From assembly GCA_002104985.1 (NCBI GenBank), contig MCGO01000031.1, positions 124,001-188,000 on the forward strand: a stretch of 64,000 bases of DNA. The letters run 5' to 3'. The notes under the pieces are model-generated. The model was given only the letters and a program-made list of their open reading frames with translations. It ran no database searches and was not told the DNA's origin. The DNA is from Rhizoclosmatium globosum. Its lineage: Eukaryota; Chytridiomycota; Chytridiomycetes; Chytridiales; Chytriomycetaceae. Of this stretch, positions 20,970 to 30,077 are shown piece by piece (positions within the stretch are counted from its first letter, which is position 1; every line of letters begins with the position of its first letter). A program made the translations under genes and the position numbers.

Positions 20970-22204
20970 TTAAGATGGAGGCATTTGAGCGCTATCGTCC
21001 AACAAGAGGGCGTTGACGCTGAACGCCCCTCTGGCACCTCCACCACTGACACTGACACCAGAACACTTCAGAACCGACACGTCGTCCGAACCCGTACCCT
21101 GTTTCTCCGCGTCTGAAGGGCCATCACTTCCCGTACAACCACGTCCAGACTCTTCTTGGTTGATAATCATGATATTCACCAATGACGTACTGCTGACGCA
21201 ATCTCTCGCGCTATTACTACCACCAGATGTGCTCAAATTCACTCTGCCAACTTCACCTTGATTCGACGTATTTCTGCCTTGGGGAGACCCTGGATATACA
21301 GAACGACTTTGTTCAGATTGTGATTCGTGTCCAGGATATCTACTCGTCGGACCCGGCTCTGCTGAAAGCGCGGGATACGCGTTGGATGGTGGCATATATT
21401 TAAAGTATGGTCCTGAAGTTGGTCCTCCAACAGGACCGCTGTAATTGTAGTGGGCCGGGGTAATTCTAGAAACTTGATACGCGTTAATTGTTGCTGCTGA
21501 AAATGTTGCGTGATAATTGTGCAATGTGGTTTGATAGTTTCCAGGAATTCCAATATGTGACACAGCTCCTGAAGGTGGATACGAGGTTGGATAATTAAAT
21601 GGGCAATATGAAGTGTACGAGTAGCTCATCGCGCGTGGAAAGAGCATTTTTGGAGGAGGATACGGATATATTTCGGCGTGATAATGTGGATCTCCCGAAG
21701 CAAGGACTGGGCTGAAGGAGGGTGTGACACAACTTGATGCCTGGCTTCGTCATTGACACTACACCCACGTTGCATCTCATCATCTCGGCTTTGACTCCGC
21801 TTCCGTCCCTCCTTCAACCTCTTGTTCTCAGCTTCAAGCTCCTTCACCCTCTGCTGCAGCTCCAGGATCCTTTTCCCGTCCTCCACTCTCGAGCTCGTGT
21901 TTTTGTTTCGAAGTATCGAAGCAACTTGTGCTTCAAGCTCCGCGATGCGATTGTCCTTCCGCTGGCGATATAACCTGGAGTCAATCCCAAGTTAGGTCGA
22001 TCACGTAACCAAAGCCTCCACTGATTCTGAAGAATCGGGGATTTACCTCTGCGCGATACGGTTTTGCAGTGTCCGACGCTCGATGGCAGCTCGCTTGCGG
22101 TCATCCTCCGCCTCGATGATTTTGTTTTGCCGATCTGAATACTTTCGGTGGGTTCTGAGGTTGACTAACGGCTCAGACTCGTTTCCACTGATTTCAATAT
22201 CCAT
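20970..22204 (-). pseudogene. bZIP I, frameshifted paralogue of H and J
   Basis: Exon 1 (22204-22047) and the start of exon 2 (from 21974) encode a canonical basic region LQNRIAQRLYRQRKDNRIAE and a coil (QQRVKELEAENKRLKEG). The intron is at the conserved place. Near 21720-21735 the frame breaks: aligned with J, one base is missing just before the shared CCCAGTCCTT. After it, another frame continues for 225 codons with YPYPPPK and the family C-terminus (GAFSVNALLLDD). The broken frame ends at about 21626 after a bZIP-plus-coil product. It could be a recent pseudogene, a sequencing error, or a gene rescued by an intron I cannot see. Confidence 0.65.
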
Positions 22205-22786
22205 TAAGTATTAGTGCAGTCGATCTCTCCAAAGTAGTTGTCGTTATGCTGATTCCCAACGATGATGTGACAATTTGGGTGCGGTTCTGATGCGCAACAA
22301 TCGGATCGCCCAAAACTTCACTGAATAATGTACCAATAAATAATAATAAAAATGTTAGGTAAATGGACGAGTTTTCGTGCTCTATCTCATTATAGTTACT
22401 TCTGGAAGTTAAATCCCTATTTAACAGATTCAAAATGAACATCAACTCCAAAAATTGAAACTTCTTTATTTAAGCGGTCACTCACGGAATAAAAAAGTAT
22501 TTATCTGAATACAATTCCAGGATGCAGCGCTTGATGGTCACACGTTTAGAGAGGACAGAATAATGATATGCTGGAGGTGTCACCATTATCGTGTACTCTA
22601 ATACTCCAAGGTTTTTGACGTGTATCGAATGCTGAGTAAGTCCCGCATAGCCATTTAAGGAAGACTCGGTGAACTAAATACTTCGTCAACTCACATGTGA
22701 AGGTGAACATCTGTTTATTTCCAACTCACGCTTACTAAACTCGATCCAAAAAGGAACAGCCAATCCAGATACAGATGCAGCATCTT
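22205..22786. other. Intergenic between bZIP I and J
   Basis: No gene. Holds the 15-bp box at 22629-22643. The stretch 22640-22780 resembles 20765-20960, so these are duplicated 3' flanks of J and I. Confidence 0.4.
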
Positions 22787-24004
22787 TTAAGAAGGCGTCG
22801 TTTGAGTGTTGTCCTCCAACAAGAGCACTTTGATACTGAAAGCCCCGACCCCATCACTGACACCGCTTACACCAGCACAGCCTTGGACAGCGACACTCGT
22901 CGCCTGATTGTCTTCTATTTGACTCTCACATCTCGCACCATCATCTCCAACGCCCTCCCTGATAATCATGCTGTTCATCAAAGACTCACTTCTAACACAA
23001 TCTATTCCACTGCTACTACTGCCATTTATCTTCGCGCTGACTACATCCTCTCTATTCGCAAAATTGGGACACGGTCCTGAATGTGCAAGATCTGGACACA
23101 CGGGGTTAATACGGGTTATGTCTTTCGACACTGGCTCCCCTGAAAGTGCGGGATGCGTTGTGAGTTTTGCCGCGTATTCTGTACGTGGCTCTTGAGTTGA
23201 ACAGTTGTATCCGTGGTTCACTTTAGTATCCCACTCTGCCCAGGGATGTGGATACGCGCTGCTGGTTGTGGACGGAAATAGTGTTTGATGTGCATTTACT
23301 GTGTGATGGTTTCCTGGTATTCTAAAACGCGAATCTGAACTTGGTGTTAAATATGGATTTGCTGGTACAGAACAACTCAAAGGATGATATAGAGTTGGGG
23401 GATAGCTCGTAGGATATGGAGCTAATGTGTATTGAGAGACAGTTGGATACATGGTTGCGGCATCATTTGAATATCCCGCGTGAAGGACTGGGTTGAGAAA
23501 GGGGTGTGGCACAACTGGATGCCTAACCCCAAAACCAGCCCCACTATGGAAACCACTGGCACTATTGGTACCATATTCACGCTTTAAGTCGGTATGAGGA
23601 CGTTCTTCAATCCTCCACTTCTTCAACCTTACGTTCTCGGCTTCAAGCTCCTTCACCCGTCGCTCTAGCCCTTGGATCCACATAACTTGGGTTTTTCTTG
23701 AGCTCGAGTTACTATTTTTGTCTCCAGTCATCGCAGCTACTTGAGCTTCAAGTTCTGCAATGCGATTGTCCTTTCGTTGGCGATATAACCTACGTCAATC
23801 TCGATTAATCTCTTCCGTCGAGGTTATTTCTGTTGATATGATAAAGTGATACCTCTGTGCAATACGGTTTTGTAATGCCCGGCGTTCGTTAGCGGCTCTT
23901 TTGCGGTCATCAGCTGTCTCGGTGATATTGCTTGACCAATCAGGCATTTTTTGGTTGGTTCCGAAGGTGACTAACGGCTCAGGTTCTTTCCCACTGGATT
24001 CCAT
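22787..24004 (-). CDS. bZIP transcription factor J
   Basis: Two exons (24004-23853, 23789-22787), 384 residues. The basic region at about 40-65 reads LQNRIAQRLYRQRKDNRIAE with a 63-bp intron in the AQR Arg codon. First zipper LEAQVAAM is split from LERRVKELEAENVRLKK by about 20 residues. The middle has VLHAGYSNDAATMYP and many Tyr/Pro/Ser. The C-terminus GAFSIKVLLLEDNTQ and the SLMNSMII motif match H and I. It is the intact reference that shows the one-base loss in I. Nuclear role expected; no target evident. Confidence 0.85.
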
Positions 24005-24235
24005 TAGGTGCGACTATATCAAATTAGTAGGAAAGTAGATGTATCTGCTGATATCCAAAGACAATTAGCCTTTGTAATTTCTAATGATTAACAATCGGAT
24101 CGCTATACGAACAATGTACCAATAATAAAGAATAATCAAATGCTATATATCACACCTCTTTGAATGTTAAGCATTGGAGCTGATTGAAAACTTCTTTATT
24201 GAAATGGGCTTTCGTAGAATAAGATTATTTAGTAA

Positions 24236-25072
24236 TTAATTCATCATCAAAATTTCAAGATGGCGTTTTCGTTCATCTGTCCTCAATTCCTCTTCATCAT
24301 GGCTTGCGCTGTCCATCATTTGAAGCGCAGTATCCGTAACTGTAGACCCTGAATTTTCAATTATACAGATTTGTTTATGACCAGACAATAACATGGAAGA
24401 ATCCGATGAGCAATCCGTTACCCTTTCAGGAAAACATTCTACTTCTGCCGCAACAGCAGCAGTCTTGTATGCGTCAGAGTGGTAATTAAAATCCCATCGC
24501 TGTACAGGATATAGCGGTTGATAGCCATTCAAATATAACGAGACAGAATAACGATGAGCCGGAGGTATCACCATCAAATATTCTGAATGCTCAAAGGTTT
24601 TTTGAGGCAGACCCGTTGGCATTGGGTTGCTCTCAACACTCAATCCGCGATTTTGCCTCAACCGCAACCACGCGTTTTCAGCTTCAAGCTCTTGAACACG
24701 GCGTTCAAGTGCTTTAAGTCTAGCTGCCTCCGCCCGCTCTGGGAAGGATTTGCAATTTGTGAGTAATTCGTTGACTTGGTCCTCAAGCTCGGCAATTCTG
24801 TCTTCTTTTCGTTTACGACATAGCCTATATTAGATTAAAAATCGTGAAAGTATTTCGTAATGTCGCTGAATATACCTTTGGGCGATTCGGTTTTGCAACG
24901 TTCGTCGCTGGGCAATATCTTGTTGGCGTTCGTGGTCTGATTGGTTCCTTCTTGACAGCCACTCAGCCATTCGTGGGCGATTTCTTTGTCTAACAGGCGA
25001 TTCTTTGGTGAAGTCGTTAGATAAATATTGATTTGGTTGCATGCCAGTTGTGTTTTGAACAAGAAAATCCAT
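24236..25072 (-). CDS. bZIP transcription factor K
   Basis: Two exons (25072-24876, 24824-24236), 261 residues, the shortest of the H-K group. The basic region (about residues 55-80) is LQNRIAQRLCRKRKEDRIAE; Tyr of the paralogues is Cys. The 51-bp intron again splits the AQR Arg codon. Coils LEDQVNELL and LERRVQELEAENAWLRL are separated by about 20 residues. The C-terminus is acidic then basic and lacks the GAFS motif of H-J. The sequence TGAATGCAAGTC upstream, near 25137, is a weak copy of the 15-bp box. K is the last bZIP gene of the array. Confidence 0.8.
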
Positions 25073-25225
25073 TGCTTACTCCAGAGTGACAATTCATGTT
25101 TATCGTCATTATCAACATCTGCCCAGCGCCTATTAATGCTGAATGCAAGTCAAAAGTCCACAATTCTTCGTTTGAAGTTAATCCGGTAATAACCTTACAA
25201 TCAAAAAGATTGAGTTGAAGTTTAT

Positions 25226-26702
25226 TCATAAATACACAAATTCCTCTGGCTTTAAATGATTAAACGTGGATCCAAGTGTATTTAATGCCTCTCGGAACAG
25301 TGCCAAAGAAGTGTCTTTCTTGAAGTCTTCCTTCTTGACTTCCTCTTTGACTTCTTGCTTGACTTCTTCTTTGACTTTATCTACATCCACGTTCGTCCCC
25401 TCATATTTAATATTTCTATTTTCCCAAGCTTCATATCGGCATCCATACCGATTCTTGAAATAAATGGACTTCTCCTCATCTAAATTGTATAGATCTTTAG
25501 CGTATTTTTGGTAGTAGCAGAGAGCATCTTCAAGATTGAACAACTGAAGGGCAATCGGAATGTTTCCAAGAATATCAACTTCGTGTTTATCAAAGAGTTC
25601 GATCTGTGAACCAGGATTATAGTCCATTTCAGACGTTATTCGACAACAAACCTGTTCTCGTGACATTAAAACGCGATAACTATCTCGATGTTCAACGACA
25701 TCACTTGTCAAACCGACTTTCTCCATTGCCAACGACCGTCCCCAACTCCATTCCTTGAACTTCAGATTCACTAGTCGAAGAAGAATCATCAAATTTGAAT
25801 GCGAAGCAGTAAATCCCATCATTCCCAAGCCTTTCTTTGCGCCGGGCCCCATAGCAGCCCAATCATCACTTTCTGGCAGAAGCCCAAACATGAACGCGTT
25901 TCCAACCATTTGATACCCATGGAAATCCCCACATTGCTTCAAACCCGTAGCCATTTGGTAAAACTCCTTTTGAGAACGCTTTTCGACTGGTTTGTTGAAG
26001 AACTTTTTGCTTTTCTCCACCGAGTACTTCCAGTTATATCGAATAGCCTTCAAAAGCGACGCATCGTTGTAACAAGCTTGAATGACGGTAGGTCGAAATC
26101 TACGCCCTTCTCTCATCATTTCCTTGAATTTGGAGAGAGCAGACGCCAGAGAGGTGAAGTATCCAAATCCAGGTTCGTAAATCCACTTCCACGATAAGAG
26201 AAGCTCGTGTATCCAAAAGTTGAAGAGAAAGTCTGGTCTGGTCTCACGTCCTGCGAAGAATGCACGGTATTCGCGTGTTTGGGCTGCATATCGGAAGTCA
26301 GGCAAGCGAGAAACAAGCTTCCAGTCCAGCGCGCAACTTACGGTCATCGGCCCTATGCACATTCCCCGAGCGCCAAGACCCACCCAAAATAGGATCGCGT
26401 GTCCAAGGGCCGGGCAGACCCGCCGATTTGCGCAGGTAAATCCTGTGGCGCTCTTCGACGTAGCGACACAGCCATTCAATCTCGTCCCAATTTGGAATGT
26501 TGCGTGGATTTGTGTGTGGAAGCGGCGTCTGGAACTTGGCCGGTCGGTTGGAGCGTCCTCGGTTTGACTTTGCTGGCGATGCTGCCTCGTAGTCACTCTC
26601 GGCATCTTCCTTGATGGGTACTTCTTCTTCTTCTTCTTCTTTGATTAACTCGACTTTGGCGGAAGAGCGTCTTGAACTGCTCAGGCGTTGACCAGCTGTC
26701 AT
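25226..26702 (-). CDS. 5-hmdU DNA kinase helical-domain / thymine-hypermodification family protein
   Basis: Two exons (26702-26342, 26250-25226), 461 residues; the 91-bp intron has a clean GTAAGT donor. The N-terminus is acidic and basic (polyGlu, RGRSNRPAKF). The conserved core starts near residue 75: WLCRYVEERHRIYLRKSAG, PWTRDPIL, NVHRADDR, then CGDFHGYQMV and MGPGAKKGL. This order (RH-x-IYLRK, PWT-DPIL, NV-R-DR, YQ, GPGA-GL) is that of the helical domain predicted in 5-hydroxymethyluracil DNA kinases and alpha-glutamyl/putrescinyl-thymine pyrophosphorylases. In phages such enzymes build modified thymines; in fungi the role is unproven. The C-terminus is Lys/Glu rich (VKEEVKQEVKEEV). No P-loop kinase part is seen here, so the protein may be a stand-alone pyrophosphorylase-like domain. 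Confidence 0.75.
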
Positions 26703-26860
26703 GGTTCCAAGAAAAAGTGATGTCAAGGGACCTCTGCCCCGCCCATTCCAGCTTCTCAACAAAGAATATTATCATTCTTATAAGTGATGAAATGTTTGTT
26801 TACAAAGAAAACATTGTTTGTATAAATGCGAGGTATCACCAAAATCAACCAAACACATCA

Positions 26861-29800
26861 CTAAAGTTCTTCCGCAAACACGGTTGACTTCAGAATAACT
26901 GGTGCCGCCGTTGGAGGAACTTGCGCCGCGATTTCACGTTCAGCGGCCAGCGCCTGGATACGATCCTTCATGTCTTGAAACTCCTCCAGTATATCGTGAA
27001 AGTCTTGAAAGGTAAGACGGTACAGTACCGAATGCATTATCGCTTGAACACTGGCGGTTCTCAAGACTTTGCAGATTAGCGCCACCTCTATTTTTTGAGC
27101 TTTAAAGTTTGTTGATAGAGTGCAGGAAATCTCGTTACCTCCAAAGTAAGCTCCATCATACAAAGAAACAACTTTCTTGTCCCCAACATACACATCACAC
27201 TTTCCAGACACAATAAAGTACATATCCGCTGCTGATTCACCTTGCTTTGTTATGAAATCTCCTGGTGTATAGTAGCAGGCATGTAGTTTAGAAGCGATTG
27301 CACTAAAGAATATTTCGTCACGTCCATCGTTTTCCAATCTCCGCAAGAAGGCAACTTTCTCAATCAGCCATCGAGTATTGTGCAACACAATTTCTTGTTT
27401 CAAGGAGTCATTCATCGTGTTAAGCAATGTTTCTTCTTCAAAGTACTTGCCACGATACTTGATTTCATAGTAGCTGAAGAGTTTCTTTTCAATGTCGGGA
27501 CTCAAATTCTTCCACTTGACGTAATCATTCAGCTCATCTATTTTCTGATTATATAGCCGTCCGGATGGATTTATCGACATTGTTGTTGAGGATATCGAGC
27601 CAAGGAATGTCGCGTACTGTGGATAGCAATGAGACAAGATATTCCTATAAAACGACTAACCAAAATAGCTGCGGTGACAATGAAGAAAGCCGCGACAATC
27701 TGTTCAAGTTCCGTTTGGGGTCTGACCAATGATTGTGAGTAAGATCTGGGACAGTTGAAGAGACTCACGTAAAATTGATGGGAAACATATTCCCCACAGC
27801 TTGATAGAACGTCCAGCTGTAAAACTCATAAAGCGTTGCATCGTGTATATCTGGCCAGACAACCGACCATCCGACGAATCCTTTCAAAGATCCAAAGTAA
27901 TACAAGGCGCATGAGTTCCAATGCAAGAAGTAAAACATTCCGACTGTAATCGGTATTATATTACAAATCGGCAAACCAGCAGCAGCATCAGTAACGGTCC
28001 TCAATTGCTTGTAGAATGCATTCGTAGATAAGATGCGCGGGATCCGATAAAATCGAAAGCAATGCAGTAATAGAAGCGTTGATTTCCTTTCCCAGCTTGT
28101 CACAAAAAGTTCGAGAGGAATCTGGCAAGAAGGTCTTAGTCCAAGAATGACTTTATAACACAACGTACCGTTGCCAATATATCCAAAGGAACCCTTTTAT
28201 ACGCGTTTGAATAGATCCATGAAGGAAGAATAGGGCGCAGAGACTCATATTCCATCAAATTGCAAAGTTCGTTTGCGGTACTTGGCTCTGGTGTCAATTG
28301 AACCACAATAATATCCAGAACGTATACCAAAGTTATTAAAATCGACCATAACTCCGTATTTGTTGCAGGAGTTGAAGGAAAATCATTGCTGTAGCTTGCA
28401 GTGAAGGGAATCACCCATGCAAATATCAAGTAAAACACTGGCCGGGTTAGTTTAGAAGGGAAATGATTTGAATTGTGGCCACTTACAAGAAACAAAAAAC
28501 TCCCAAGAGCTGATAAAATAGGAGCGAGGATGGAGTCCGTTATGTCTGAACGTGACATGTTGGAAATCGGCCGCATTGAAATCGTTGAACTTTAAGCCTC
28601 GACCTTTCCCATCATACGCCGGAACTAAACAAAGAATCTTGAACCAAGATAGGACGTCATCTTTACTCGAAATAGTCGGTGATGTGCGTTTACTTCCAGA
28701 CATAACACGTCTCAGGCTCTCTTCAGAATCCTGTACTTTCTTCTCCTCTTCTTTCACCTCAGTCATATCCGAAGCCGTTTTATCTTGATCGTCTACTGTG
28801 AGAACCACTTGCAATCCACTATTTTGCTGCACGGATTCACGAACAGGGAAGTGTTTCTTCACAGAGTCAGATGGAGACATATAAGGCGGAGTAGGTACTT
28901 CAGCAATATCGTATATTTGATCTTGACATTCTATTTGAGGGTTTGAAGCTTGGTTCTGAGGTGTGTTCATGATGGGAATGAGATCTGGAGTACCGAGTTT
29001 AGACGTTGCCGCAGTTGAAGTTCGCGACTTCCACACTTTACTCTGCGAATCGTCTGATTCCGTATCCGAGTTTCTTTGAATACTTGGCGAAGGCCCAACA
29101 GCCCACGACATTGGACGTGCCTTTGCCTTTGATCTGCGTTCACGTCTCTGCGGATTTGGCGGGCTGTGAGTCGGTGCATCGTCCGCGGAGAGGCGGGGAT
29201 TGTTTGATGCGAGGATCGTTGTTGCCGCGACTCTGTTTTTGTTGTTTTTGTTGTTTTTGTGCAGGTCGACGCTGCTGTTACTTGGCTCACTTCCTGATTT
29301 CTTGTCCTTGTCGTTGTTGTGATTGTTATGATTGTTGTGGTTGTATGTTGATCCCGCAACCATCTGCTGCAAAAGCGTCAGACTGGCTTCACTGACATTG
29401 GCACTGTTCGGCTGCGTCTTGGACGTGCGGTGGGGCCCTTTTGCTGTTCCAGATGCTCTGTCAGCCTTGATTTTCGTGTGGTGATCTCCATTATTCGACG
29501 CGTCTGCAAAACCACGGCTGATACTTCTCTTCATATTGTCACTGAATATTGGTGTCGGTTTGTTTCCTGAAGACGCGACTTTATAGTCTCCGTCGTCCCA
29601 ATGTATTCCGAGGTCCAGATGCGATTTCTTTAAATCAGGATTGATTCGTGCAGAAGCGGTTGTGGTATGGTGATCGGCCATCGGGCTAGGAATATACCGA
29701 GGAAGAGCAACTGGCATCGAGTTAGATTCCGTAATATTCACAGAACCTGCAAAGGAAAGGGGCCTTTGGACAGGTTTCGCCACGGTATGCTTTGAAGATA

Positions 29801-29897
29801 TTTCGGCGTTGAGCTGTGAAAGCAACTTGTCCGTTTGGCGCAGAACATCAGATCGCAAAGAAACAATATCAGCGATTATCGCCTCAAGCAGCGACAT
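26861..29897 (-). CDS. Cyclic-nucleotide-binding ion channel (CNG/HCN-like)
   Basis: Six exons (29897-28487, 28437-28169, 28121-27769, 27721-27661, 27616-27139, 27087-26861), about 932 residues, membrane protein. Residues 1-420 are Ser/Asn/Thr-rich cytoplasmic sequence. Six membrane segments follow, with a basic S4-like stretch (ERKSTLLLLHCFRFYRIPRI) and a pore loop, FYSWTFYQAVGNMFPINFT. The selectivity filter lacks GYG. S6 ends YATFLGSISS. After a C-linker (LNDYVKWKNLSPDIEKKLF) there is a cyclic-nucleotide-binding domain with the phosphate cassette FGEVALI and RTASV. That cassette appears only when a 51-bp in-frame intron (27138-27088) is removed. The TCAG acceptor at 27722 is chosen because the alternative would leave a 23-bp intron. 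Likely opened by cGMP or cAMP; permeant ion unclear. Confidence 0.8.
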
Positions 29898-30077
29898 CGT
29901 CAATAGTATCAACTTTGAGAGGGACTTGACGAAGATTGTCGCTCAAAATTCGAATATGGACAATCTCTGACAAAGCATGGTGAGTCATAACGTGATATAA
30001 ACCTATTACATTTGAGAGATTGAAGTTTATGTGTAATAACATGATGAAGAAGGAAATGACTGGGTTTATTTTTGGCA

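Noticed and set aside
26253..26341. Continuation of the large 25226-26605 frame upstream through this stretch
   Set aside because: A GTAAGT donor and CGCAG acceptor remove it, and splicing joins the family motif NVHRADDR to the following conserved domain.
27723..27767. Acceptor CCCAG at 27746 in the channel gene
   Set aside because: It would make a 23-bp intron, below the size of any other intron here; the TCAG site 24 bp later gives 47 bp and keeps the frame.
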